Shown piece by piece: positions 7,928-15,219 of a DNA stretch of 64,000 bases (positions are counted from its first letter, which is position 1; every line of letters starts with the position of its first letter). Made by a program: the position numbers and the translations under genes. The stretch spans positions 1 to 64,000 of the forward strand of contig JASFOJ010000003.1 of assembly GCA_050116575.1 (NCBI GenBank), read 5' to 3'. Source of the DNA: JAKEGK01 sp050116575 (GTDB lineage Bacteria; Pseudomonadota; Gammaproteobacteria; SZUA-152). Below the pieces are notes generated by a model. That model did not search any database. It was not told where the DNA came from and saw only the letters and a list, made by a program, of their open reading frames with translations.

Positions 7928-9112
7928 ATGAGTGTAGCGCACCAGGAAAAGTCAATCGAACAACGGCCTAAAGTGTTAGTGGTTGATGATGAGCCGTTTA
8001 ATCTGGAAATCATGCAGGAAATTCTGGAAGAGGATTACGACGTCGCTTACGCCAGGTCGGGCCCTGAATGTATGGAGATCATCAACGATGTGATGCCGGA
8101 TATGGTATTGCTGGATGTGAACATGCCGGGAATGAGCGGCTACGAGGTGTGTCAGCGGCTCAAGGAGAATACCAAAACCAACGGCATACCCGTTACGTTT
8201 GTTTCCGCGCTCGATACCCTTGCCGAACGTCTGGCCGGTTACGAAGTGGGCGGTGATGACTATATCTGTAAACCGTTTGAGTCCGGTGAGTTGCTATCGA
8301 GGGTCAATATCGCGGTCAGGTACAAGCGTGAACGGGAAAGTCTGCGTATCGATGCCGAGCAGGCCATGCAACGCGCCATGGAGGCAATGAAAAACACGGG
8401 CGATATTGGCATTATCCTGGAATTTCTGCGTTCCAGTCTCAAGTGTGACAGCCTTGAGAAACTGGGCGATCTTGCTCTATATACCATCAGTTCCATGGGG
8501 CTGCGCAGCAGCGTTCAGATCCGTGACGGCGACACCATTATTCACAAGAGCGTTGACGGGGTCATTAATCAGCTTGAACGTACGGTACTCAAAAAGATTT
8601 ACAAGGAAGATGCCGTTGTTGATTTAGGGGCTCGCAGTGTTTTTAATTTTGATCATGTGTCGGTGTTGATCAAGAATATGCCCGTTAACGACCCGGTTAA
8701 ATATGACAGTGTAAAAAGCAATATTGCGTTGATAACAGAGGCCCTGGAACTGGAAGTAAAAAAACTATATAAAAACCAGTCAAGACTGGCCGCTGCGTCG
8801 GCGGCTGGTAATGGTAGTGGTCGGGTTAATGTTGAGCAGGTGACCCGGCATTTAGGCCAGTTATTAAAGCAATGGGAACAAACCGGTTCAACCCTGAGCC
8901 CGCAATACGTAAAAATTCTTTCTGATCTGGCGTACGATATGGAATGTTCCTTTTCCAATCTGGGGTTGACTGAAGAGCAGGAGCAGTCACTGATGCAACT
9001 GGTCGACGAAGCCATTACCAGAGCCCATGATGTGCAAGCCAACAATGAACAACTGGGTCAGCGATTAACAGAACTCATGGTCCAGTTGCGTACTACCGCC
9101 ACCGCCGATTAA
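7928..9112 (+). CDS. Response regulator with uncharacterised C-terminal domain
   Basis: The 394-residue protein has an N-terminal receiver (about 14-135) with VVDDEPFNLEIM, phospho-acceptor Asp in LLDVNMPG and Lys in ICKPFE. A helical linker (about 136-165) follows. Residues about 170-285 read like a compact alpha/beta domain (a GAF-like fold is possible, not shown). The final 100 residues are mostly helical with a glutamine-rich end. No DNA-binding, GGDEF, EAL, HD-GYP or phosphatase motif is visible, so the output is unknown. The opening VLVVDDEPFNLEIMQEILEE resembles that of the first gene in the cluster, suggesting common origin. It ends the three-gene unit. Confidence 0.82.
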   Translation: MSVAHQEKSIEQRPKVLVVDDEPFNLEIMQEILEEDYDVAYARSGPECMEIINDVMPDMVLLDVNMPGMSGYEVCQRLKENTKTNGIPVTFVSALDTLAERLAGYEVGGDDYICKPFESGELLSRVNIAVRYKRERESLRIDAEQAMQRAMEAMKNTGDIGIILEFLRSSLKCDSLEKLGDLALYTISSMGLRSSVQIRDGDTIIHKSVDGVINQLERTVLKKIYKEDAVVDLGARSVFNFDHVSVLIKNMPVNDPVKYDSVKSNIALITEALELEVKKLYKNQSRLAAASAAGNGSGRVNVEQVTRHLGQLLKQWEQTGSTLSPQYVKILSDLAYDMECSFSNLGLTEEQEQSLMQLVDEAITRAHDVQANNEQLGQRLTELMVQLRTTATAD

Positions 9113-9433
9113 CCCGTCATTCACATGGAGAGGGCGGTCGGTGCAGGTTTTCCCGCATAGATAGAATGTTATCCACTGATTTTAAAACAATAGCATTTAT
9201 TTATAATGCCGGGTTAAATACCCGGAAATGTATTAAGCCTTTGCTAATGCCCCAATCTGTATCAGCTATAATTGTTAATACGACTCATTAAGTTCAATTG
9301 CCTGTGTTGCGACGCACTGCTGCATATGGGCATTGAGTCGCAAACGCCGTTGCGTGCCGTTGCCGCTGCTGTAAATGGTTTCTGAAACCGCGGATCCACT
9401 GGCGGTGGTTCGCAACCGGCTTGGAGGTGTGAT
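9113..9433. other. Intergenic region upstream of the DUF3330-like gene
   Basis: No gene is seen. A perfect TATAAT at 9267-9272 could be a -10 element for the small gene at 9434, but no good -35 lies 16-18 bases upstream (TTGCTA at 9241 is 20 bases away). Confidence 0.3.
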
Positions 9434-9631
9434 ATGTCACAGTCAGAAAATTCAATGCAGCCCAAACTGGTCGAGTGTGCGGTATGCCTGGAAGAGGTAC
9501 CCGCGTCAGGTGCCAAAAATGAAGAAACCTCTGATTACGTTTTTCATTTTTGCGGTATAGATTGTTATGCGCAATGGCAGGAAAAGGCGCAGCGGGAAGT
9601 GCAGGAAGTGCGGCAAAGCGGTGATGAATAA
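9434..9631 (+). CDS. Small cysteine-motif protein, DUF3330-like
   Basis: This 65-residue cytoplasmic protein starts 6 bases after a GGAGG ribosome binding site. It has CAVCLEEVP near the N-terminus and HFCGIDCYAQWQ in the middle, giving a CxxC plus CxxxC pair that can hold one zinc ion. The pattern agrees with the DUF3330 family of short proteins, known mainly beside mercury-resistance and other accessory genes and in sulfur-oxidising proteobacteria. The C-terminal third is charged and helical. There is no mer gene nearby. It stands alone between the receiver cluster and a convergent SDR gene. Confidence 0.72.
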   Translation: MSQSENSMQPKLVECAVCLEEVPASGAKNEETSDYVFHFCGIDCYAQWQEKAQREVQEVRQSGDE

Positions 9632-9676
9632 CCCGTTGCCTTGGCTGTAACATTACCCTCAGGGCCAGGATTATTG

Positions 9677-10552
9677 CTATTTGTTTTCATTGTTTGACAC
9701 GCTGGCCAATACCCGGTCAAGCATCGCGTGCGGCAACAGGCGCTTCAGAGTGGCAAATAAATAGGTAGGGAAGGTGACGTAGTAACGCACCCTGGGCCTG
9801 TTGCTCTCAATGGCGTGGATGACTTTTTTCAACACGGCTTCCGCGGGCAGCGTAAAGGGTGCCACCTGACCGGATTGTTGCAGTCGTCTTTCCAGGCGCC
9901 GGTACGTATTCCGATGTACGCTGTTTTCTGCATCAATGTTTTGCTGGAACGCATGCCAGGCATTTTTCCGAAAATCGCTTTCAATAGGTCCCGGTTCGAT
10001 CAACGATACCCGGATGCCGGTGTTCCGTAGTTCCAGGCGCAAGGTGTCCGTTAATCCTTCCAGTGCAAATTTACTGGTATTGTAGGCGCCCCGATAAGGT
10101 AAAGCGATCAGCCCCAGCACGGAGCTGTTTTGGATAATGCGCCCAAAACCGTGACGGCGCATGACGGGTATTACCTGGTTGGTCAGGTCCAGGGTACCCA
10201 GCAGGTTGGTTTCCAGTTGTGCGCGCATCACATCCCGTGACAGGTCTTCCACCGCGCCCGGCTGGCCAAACGCTCCGTTGTTGAACAGGACGTCAATACG
10301 GCCGTCCCCCTGGGAGAGGACTTCCTCTACACAGGACGCAATACTTGCCGGATCGTCCAGATCCAGCGCCAATGCACGCAATCCCTGTTGTTTTAATTCT
10401 TCCACATCCGCTTGTCGGCGGGCAGTGGCGAATACCCGGTGTCCCCGCTGTTGTAATCCCAGGGCGGCGCAATAGCCGATACCGCTGGAACACCCAGTAA
10501 TTAGCACGGTTTTGCGCGCAGACGGCGCCAATGGCTTGTTCTTCATGATCAT
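9677..10552 (-). CDS. Short-chain dehydrogenase/reductase (SDR)
   Basis: Classical SDR of 291 residues. The nucleotide-binding TGCSSGIG is at about residues 19-26, with ATARRQ after beta-2 favouring NADP(H). NNGAFG stands where most members have NNAG. The catalytic Ser is in NSSVLG and the YxxxK pair in AYNTSKFALEG. The substrate cannot be told from sequence. The C-terminal 60 residues contain YYVTFPTYLFATLKRLLP, like SDRs annotated as short-chain oxidoreductases acting on lipids or steroids. Two possible starts (10552 and 10546) exist, neither with a strong ribosome binding site. A perfect 7-base inverted repeat lies about 50 bases upstream (10603-10619). Confidence 0.87.
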   Translation of the reverse strand: MIMKNKPLAPSARKTVLITGCSSGIGYCAALGLQQRGHRVFATARRQADVEELKQQGLRALALDLDDPASIASCVEEVLSQGDGRIDVLFNNGAFGQPGAVEDLSRDVMRAQLETNLLGTLDLTNQVIPVMRRHGFGRIIQNSSVLGLIALPYRGAYNTSKFALEGLTDTLRLELRNTGIRVSLIEPGPIESDFRKNAWHAFQQNIDAENSVHRNTYRRLERRLQQSGQVAPFTLPAEAVLKKVIHAIESNRPRVRYYVTFPTYLFATLKRLLPHAMLDRVLASVSNNENK

Positions 10553-10926
10553 TAGCTGATATTGTACTTTAACAGGTTACGATTATGTTAAAACGTTGAA
10601 ATCATAGGCGTTGCCTATGGCGGGCAACCGGATTTCAATGGTGAAGGCCGCCGCTGGTAGTGTCATGTTTTGGCATAAAACCTTCATGATCTGCAATCGT
10701 GGTTTTGCGGCCGTCAGTCGACAGCCCGGTTGTGGTGTAGCCGATGTCAGCTTGAATTGTTCATCGAAATCTTCAATGTGCCCCATCGTTTTGGATAAGC
10801 GTTCAATGATGCCGCGGTGCGCCGCCGAATCCGGTGTCCGCTAACGGTGGAACAGGCACGGGTATAGTTACAGATATAGTTACAGGTACAGTGAAAAGTA
10901 CATTCTACAGGTAAAAAAATACAACC
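10553..10926. promoter_or_regulatory. Divergent region with inverted repeat 10603-10619 and direct repeats 10863-10885
   Basis: This 374-base gap lies between the divergent SDR gene and amgK. CATAGGC-GTT-GCCTATG at 10603-10619 is a perfect inverted repeat about 50 bases upstream of the SDR start and has the form of an operator. TATAGTTACAG occurs twice, at 10863-10873 and 10875-10885 (12-base period), followed by a related GTACAG, about 40 bases before the amgK start. Such phased repeats could be a regulator site. No gene is seen. Confidence 0.35.
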
Positions 10927-11934
10927 ATGCCTCAACGTTTAGCTCTGATCAATCAATGGCTGCAAAATCAATTGCGGTTGCGCGATTACGATATTCAGCC
11001 GGCATCCAGTGACGCCAGTTTCCGCCGTTACTTTCGCATCAGCGCCGGCAGTGGTGAATTTGTTCCCTATCGCTGTGAGACGCTGGTGGTCATGGATGCG
11101 CCCCCTGAGCGCGAGAATACCGCACCCTATATACGCATCGCCCGCATGATGGCGGAAATGGGGCTGAACGTGCCGCGGGTGCTGGAACAGGACAAGGAAC
11201 AGGGGTTTTTACTGTTGTCGGATCTGGGCGCCACCCAATACCTGTCTATATTGAACGATGCTAACGTTAATGACCTTTACGGTGATGCGCTGGCGGCGTT
11301 ATTGAAACTGCAGACGCACAGTGCCGACGCATGCGGCGATTTACCCCGTTATGACCGGGCTTTGTTGCTGCGGGAGCTTAACATTTTTGTGGAATGGTAT
11401 CTGCAAAAACATCTGGGGTTGGAGCTTTCGCAACAGCAACAAAAGGTGATTGATGACGCCCTTGAAATATTCATCGCCTCGGCGTTACAGCAGCCGCAAG
11501 TATGCGTCCATCGTGATTATCACTCCCGAAACCTGATGTACACGAAACGCGATAATCCCGGTATCCTGGATTTTCAAGATGCCGTTACCGGTCCGGTGAC
11601 CTATGATCTGGTGTCTTTGCTCAGGGACTGCTACATCGCCTGGCCTCGCGAGCAGGTGGAAAACTGGGCACTGCAACACCGGGAAAATCTGCAACAAGCG
11701 GACGTTATAGTGGACGTCAGCAGCGAACAGTTCCTGCGCTGGTTTGATTTGATGGGCGCCCAGCGCCATTTGAAGGCCACGGGCATTTTTGCCCGCCTCA
11801 ACCATCGCGACGGCAAACCGGACTATTTAAAGGATATACCCAGGACCCTTTCCTATGTGCTGGATGTCAGCGGACGTTATAATGAACTGGCGGCGTTGAA
11901 CCGGTTGTTAACATCGGTAATGCCGTCATCTTGA
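10927..11934 (+). CDS. amgK: N-acetylmuramate/N-acetylglucosamine anomeric kinase
   Basis: AmgK phosphorylates the anomeric OH of MurNAc (and GlcNAc) in the cell-wall recycling route that bypasses de novo, fosfomycin-sensitive UDP-MurNAc synthesis. The 335-residue protein has the aminoglycoside-phosphotransferase-like kinase fold: N-terminal SSDASFRRYFRI, catalytic-loop VHRDYHSRNLMY (about residues 195-206), and metal-binding ILDFQDAVTGPVTYDL. Length and motifs match the Pseudomonas AmgK family. It is followed 57 bases later by murU, the next enzyme of the route, which confirms the call. Upstream direct repeats (10863-10885) may regulate the pair. mupP, the phosphatase step, is not in the window. 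Confidence 0.92.
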   Translation: MPQRLALINQWLQNQLRLRDYDIQPASSDASFRRYFRISAGSGEFVPYRCETLVVMDAPPERENTAPYIRIARMMAEMGLNVPRVLEQDKEQGFLLLSDLGATQYLSILNDANVNDLYGDALAALLKLQTHSADACGDLPRYDRALLLRELNIFVEWYLQKHLGLELSQQQQKVIDDALEIFIASALQQPQVCVHRDYHSRNLMYTKRDNPGILDFQDAVTGPVTYDLVSLLRDCYIAWPREQVENWALQHRENLQQADVIVDVSSEQFLRWFDLMGAQRHLKATGIFARLNHRDGKPDYLKDIPRTLSYVLDVSGRYNELAALNRLLTSVMPSS

Positions 11935-11991
11935 AGACCACGCAAAATGCCACGAGAGTAAATGCCAAACACAAACCACAAGCGGTGATTT

Positions 11992-12645
11992 ATGAAAGCA
12001 ATGATTTTGGCCGCCGGGCGCGGTGAACGGCTACGCCCCATTACCGATAACATCCCCAAACCCTTGGTAAAGGTCAGGGGCAAGGCGCTGCTGCAATACC
12101 ACATCGAAGCCCTGGTCGCCGCCGGGTTCAAGGAACTGGTGATCAATCATGCCTGGCACGGTGAACAGATCGAACAGGCTATGGGTGACGGCAGTCGCTT
12201 CGGCGCGAACATACAATATTCCCCCGAAGGTAAGGCACTGGAGACCGGGGGTGGCATCTTCAGGGCATTACCCTTGTTGGGCGACGAACCCTTCCTGGTG
12301 GTCAACGGCGATGTATTTACAGATTTCCCGTTTGCCGAACTGGCGGACCAGCCCCGTAAGCTGGCGCACCTGGTGCTGATCGCCAATCCCGCCCACAACC
12401 TCAAAGGTGATTTTGCACTGCAAAACAACCAGGTATTGCGTGAAGGCGAGCTCCGCTACACGTTCAGCGGCATCGGTGTTTATCGCCCCGCTTTTTTCGA
12501 GGGTTGTAAGCCGGGCGCGTTTCCCTTGGCGCCGTTATTATTTGATGCCATTGATCAGGGGCAGGTGACCGGCCAGTATTATCAAGGGGTGTGGGAAGAC
12601 GTGGGCACCGTCGAGCGGCTCGACAAATTAAACGATGGCTACTAA
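11992..12645 (+). CDS. murU: N-acetylmuramate alpha-1-phosphate uridylyltransferase
   Basis: MurU converts MurNAc-alpha-1-phosphate and UTP to UDP-MurNAc, closing the recycling bypass begun by AmgK. The 217-residue nucleotidyltransferase begins with MKAMILAAGRGERLRP, the nucleotide-binding loop GxGxRxxP, then KPLVKVRGKALLQYHIE, and has the metal-binding VVNGDVFTDF (Asp about 107). SGIGVYRPAFF and WEDVGTVERL near the end are family features. The length fits MurU rather than the longer GlmU or RmlA types. The downstream gap before the GacA-like gene is 337 bases, so the two-gene unit probably ends here. Confidence 0.92.
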   Translation: MKAMILAAGRGERLRPITDNIPKPLVKVRGKALLQYHIEALVAAGFKELVINHAWHGEQIEQAMGDGSRFGANIQYSPEGKALETGGGIFRALPLLGDEPFLVVNGDVFTDFPFAELADQPRKLAHLVLIANPAHNLKGDFALQNNQVLREGELRYTFSGIGVYRPAFFEGCKPGAFPLAPLLFDAIDQGQVTGQYYQGVWEDVGTVERLDKLNDGY

Positions 12646-12982
12646 ACGATAGCAGCTAACTAACTGTTTCAAAAGCAATAATTAGCCCCGGGTCATCGTT
12701 TGCCGCGATACCCGACAAAATTCGCACAAAACCCTCTAAAAAATAGGGTAACCCCCCTTCGTTGCATCGCGTATTTGCCTCATTTACCGGGCCTGGCCTT
12801 GGATTTTGACTGAGATTTAGACTTGGTATATATCTGTATGGACTGTCAGTTTTCCTGTAAATGTGTGGTAGACTTTTATTAAGCCTACGTAAGTGCATGC
12901 AGGCAGAAATAATAATCATCGCCTGTTTCGTCCGGCATAGACGGGGCAGTTGCGGTTGGGGAGAAAACATCAGGGGGTATGC
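12646..12982 (+). promoter_or_regulatory. Leader of the GacA-like gene with candidate promoter 12806-12834
   Basis: This 337-base gap has no gene. A candidate sigma-70 promoter has TTGACT at 12806-12811, a 17-base spacer and TATATC at 12829-12834, giving a start near 12841 and a leader of about 140 bases. The gene has AGGGGG 5 bases before its ATG at 12983. No clear terminator for murU was found. Confidence 0.4.
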
Positions 12983-13639
12983 ATGATTAAAGTAACGATT
13001 GTCGACGACCATGAGCTTGTCCGTACAGGCATCATTCGTCTATTAAAAGATGTAGAGGGTATTGAGGTGGTTGCTGAGGCTTCCAGTGGTGAGGAAGCGG
13101 TGCAGCTGGTGCGTCAGCATAAACCGGATGTTGTGCTGATGGACGTTAATATGCCCGGGATCGGCGGCTTCGAGGCGACTCGCAAGCTGGTTCAAATGTA
13201 TCCCGACCTGAAAGTTATCGTTGTCACCATCCATATGGATGATCCATTTCCATCACGTATGTTGCAGGCCGGTGCGTTGGGGTACCTCACCAAAGGTTGC
13301 GGCGTTGAAGAAATTATTACCGCCATCCGCGAAGTTTATTCCGGTCGCCGTTATATCAGTGCTGACATTGCCCAACAGCTGGCGCTTAAATTGATGCCCG
13401 GTGGTGAAGAGTCTCCGTTTGACGCCTTGTCACCACGTGAACTGCAGGTCATGTTGATGTTGACCCAGGGCACCAAGGTACAGGAAATTTCCGATAAGCT
13501 GTGTTTGAGTCCGAAAACCGTCAGTACTTACCGGCATCGCCTGTATGACAAACTGGGCGTCAGCAGCGATGTTGCACTAACGCGTCTGGCGATGCGTTAT
13601 GGTGTGGTGGATGACGCACAGGAAGCCAACGTAAGCTAA
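12983..13639 (+). CDS. uvrY: GacA/UvrY-type two-component response regulator
   Basis: The 218-residue NarL/FixJ-family regulator opens with MIKVTIVDDHELVRTGI, very like GacA/UvrY. The receiver has its phospho-Asp in VLMDVNMPG (about residue 54) and Lys in YLTKG. The C-terminal LuxR-type HTH (about 150-210) contains LSPRELQVMLMLTQG and SDKLCLSPKTVSTYRHRLYDKLG. By family knowledge it is activated by a BarA/GacS-type kinase and drives transcription of CsrB/RsmZ small RNAs that titrate CsrA. No such kinase is in the window; uvrC, its usual neighbour, is also absent. The start at 12983 is set by AGGGGG just upstream. A hairpin at 13663-13690 probably ends the transcript. Confidence 0.88.
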   Translation: MIKVTIVDDHELVRTGIIRLLKDVEGIEVVAEASSGEEAVQLVRQHKPDVVLMDVNMPGIGGFEATRKLVQMYPDLKVIVVTIHMDDPFPSRMLQAGALGYLTKGCGVEEIITAIREVYSGRRYISADIAQQLALKLMPGGEESPFDALSPRELQVMLMLTQGTKVQEISDKLCLSPKTVSTYRHRLYDKLGVSSDVALTRLAMRYGVVDDAQEANVS

Positions 13640-13662
13640 GGAATAGTACCTGCCCCGGTAAA

Positions 13663-13690
13663 GGCCGCTCATATGGCGGCCGGCTTTGTT
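13663..13690 (+). terminator. Hairpin after the GacA-like gene
   Basis: GGCCGC at 13663-13668 pairs with GCGGCC at 13676-13681 around a 7-base loop and is followed by GGCTTTGTT. It lies 24 bases after the stop codon. The T-run is short, so termination may be partial. Confidence 0.5.
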
Positions 13691-13765
13691 ATATCAAGTG
13701 GCTTTGGTATATCGAGCAAAGGTAGAGGCATTAGCAAGAATTTGCCGGCAATAATACAATAATAA

Positions 13766-13805
13766 AGCAATCAGCAATCAGCAATCAGCAATCAGCAATC
13801 AGCAA
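13766..13805. repeat. Tandem repeat of AGCAATC, 5.7 copies
   Basis: Five perfect copies of the 7-mer AGCAATC run from 13766 to 13800, with a partial sixth to 13805. All copies are identical, which points to recent slippage. It is intergenic, so copy-number change would not shift a reading frame. It sits just before the terminator-like hairpin at 13826. Confidence 0.9.
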
Positions 13806-13825
13806 ACACAAACTTAAAGTTGTTC

Positions 13826-13863
13826 CTGGCAGACGAGGGTAATACCTCTGCCAGTGATTTTTC
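13826..13863 (+). terminator. Intrinsic terminator-like hairpin
   Basis: CTGGCA...GAGG pairs with CCTC...TGCCAG between 13826 and 13854, with a small internal bulge and a 6-base loop. TGATTTTTCT follows. It has the form of a rho-independent terminator on the plus strand. It lies about 190 bases beyond the GacA-like gene, so either readthrough or an unannotated short transcript ends here. Confidence 0.55.
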
Positions 13864-14113
13864 TGTTCCTCCTTATTCCAAAACGTTCGTGCGCCGTTAG
13901 GTCCCACCGGCGGCACCCCTGTTCCCCTTCAGAATATCAAACGCCCGGGCATTGCCTCCATTGATTTAACGCTTTGATCGGATTGCGTGTTGCGGAAACG
14001 ATTTTTATGATAGCAGTCAATGACTTTCATCGCGGCGGTGACTAATTTGGTCGCAATGACGACCAACTTTTGCTAAAAACTGCTGCCTAATGATGTTAAC
14101 CAAGTGGGCACCC

Positions 14114-14644
14114 ATGAAAACCAATTTATCTATTACGTCTTTTGTGATGCGTCGACCGGTCGTTGTTGGGGGTATTGCCATTCTGTGTGGACTGGTATTA
14201 CTGCTGCCATTACTGGCAAGCGCGGAAAAAGTTGATTATTCGCTGCCGGACATTAACGGTAAAACACGAAACCTCGCTGAATTCAGGGGCAAGTGGGTAG
14301 TGCTTAATTTTTGGGCCACGTGGTGTCCGCCGTGTTTAAAGGAGATTCCCGAACTGGTCGATTTTCATGAACAACACCACGACAAAGACGCCATGGTAGT
14401 TGGTGTTGATTTTGAAGATATAGATGTCGATGAGCTAAAGGAGTTTACGGAGAGTTACTTTATGAGTTACCCCATTTTGCGTAGCAAGCCCACCGCCAAA
14501 ACGCCTTTTGGTGTTATTTCCGGACTACCGACCACCTTTCTGATTTCACCTTCCGGTGAAGTGGTGGCCAGGCAATCCGGGCCGGTGACCGGCAAAATGA
14601 TTGAAGATTTTATCCAGCAACAATCAGGTTCGCAGACGAAATGA
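14114..14644 (+). CDS. TlpA/ResA-like exported thioredoxin-fold protein
   Basis: The 176-residue protein (start at 14114; 14090 and 14093 are alternatives) has an N-terminal hydrophobic segment (VVVGGIAILCGLVLLLPLLA) that anchors or exports it. The periplasmic thioredoxin domain has the active site FWATWCPPCLKEIP (CPPC). The cis-proline side has SGLPTTFLISPSGEVV. TlpA/ResA-type proteins reduce disulfides outside the cytoplasm, often for cytochrome c or secreted proteins. The gene overlaps the next thioredoxin-like frame and heads the unit that continues with TolC-like and HlyD-like genes. Its redox partner is not evident. Confidence 0.88.
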   Translation: MKTNLSITSFVMRRPVVVGGIAILCGLVLLLPLLASAEKVDYSLPDINGKTRNLAEFRGKWVVLNFWATWCPPCLKEIPELVDFHEQHHDKDAMVVGVDFEDIDVDELKEFTESYFMSYPILRSKPTAKTPFGVISGLPTTFLISPSGEVVARQSGPVTGKMIEDFIQQQSGSQTK

Positions 14645-14661
14645 GACGGTTGGAACAAGGC

Positions 14662-15204
14662 ATGAAAGTTAAACGCTTACCCATATTTGTATTCTTGACA
14701 TTATTCATCAGTGTACTTGGCAGTGACGCCCTGGCTGCCGTGGGCCGCGATCCATACACTTATTTTTTTAACGATACCTTCGGGGACTTTTCCGAAGAAC
14801 TTGCGAAGGCGAAGCAAGAAGGCAAGTCCGGCATACTGATATTTTTCGAACTGGATGAATGTCCTTTCTGTCATCGCATGAAGGAAACGGTATTAAACCA
14901 GCCCGAGGTGCAAAAATACTTCAGAAAACATTTTCTCAACTTCGCCGTGGATATCGAAGGCGATGTGGAGATTACCGACTTTAAGGGAAATGTCCGCACG
15001 CAAAAAGACTGGTCCACCAAGGTTAACCGTGTTCGTGCCACACCGGTATTTGCTATCTATAACCTGGATGGCAAGCAAGTGGTTCGCTATACCGGCGCCA
15101 CCACCGGTATCCAGGAATTTATGTGGTTGGGTGAATATTATGTCAGTGGCGAATATAAAAATATGCGCTTTACTAAGTATAAGCGTATGAAGAAAAAGCA
15201 ATAA
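14662..15204 (+). CDS. Exported thioredoxin-like protein with CPFC active site
   Basis: The start at 14662 is preferred: GGAACAAGG lies just upstream, and translation gives a clean signal peptide (MKVKRLPIFVFLTLFISVLG then DALA). The in-frame ATG at 14641 would overlap the stop of the previous gene as ATGA. The mature part has ILIFFELDECPFCHRMKETV (CPFC) and a cis-proline region VRATPVFAIYNLDG, like the thioredoxin-fold proteins related to SoxW and DsbC-type reductants. A family-typical DIEGDVEITDFKGN insert follows the active site. It is 180 residues and ends in a basic tail. Tight coupling to the preceding TlpA-like gene suggests the two act in one periplasmic thiol pathway. Confidence 0.83.
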   Translation: MKVKRLPIFVFLTLFISVLGSDALAAVGRDPYTYFFNDTFGDFSEELAKAKQEGKSGILIFFELDECPFCHRMKETVLNQPEVQKYFRKHFLNFAVDIEGDVEITDFKGNVRTQKDWSTKVNRVRATPVFAIYNLDGKQVVRYTGATTGIQEFMWLGEYYVSGEYKNMRFTKYKRMKKKQ

Positions 15205-15219
15205 ATTTCTGGCTCTGAT

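Larger units (their letters stand above)
13640..14113. other. Intergenic region with two hairpins and a 7-base tandem repeat
   Basis: No protein gene is seen in these 470 bases. They hold a terminator-like hairpin right after the GacA-like gene, a 7-base tandem repeat at 13766-13805, and a second hairpin with a T-rich tail at 13826-13863 (all listed separately). The stretch between the first hairpin and the second terminator could carry a small RNA, but I found no set of GGA-bearing stem-loops of the CsrB kind. Confidence 0.4.

Noticed and set aside
13766..13805. Tandem repeats considered as a CRISPR array
   Set aside because: The 7-base units follow each other with no spacers.
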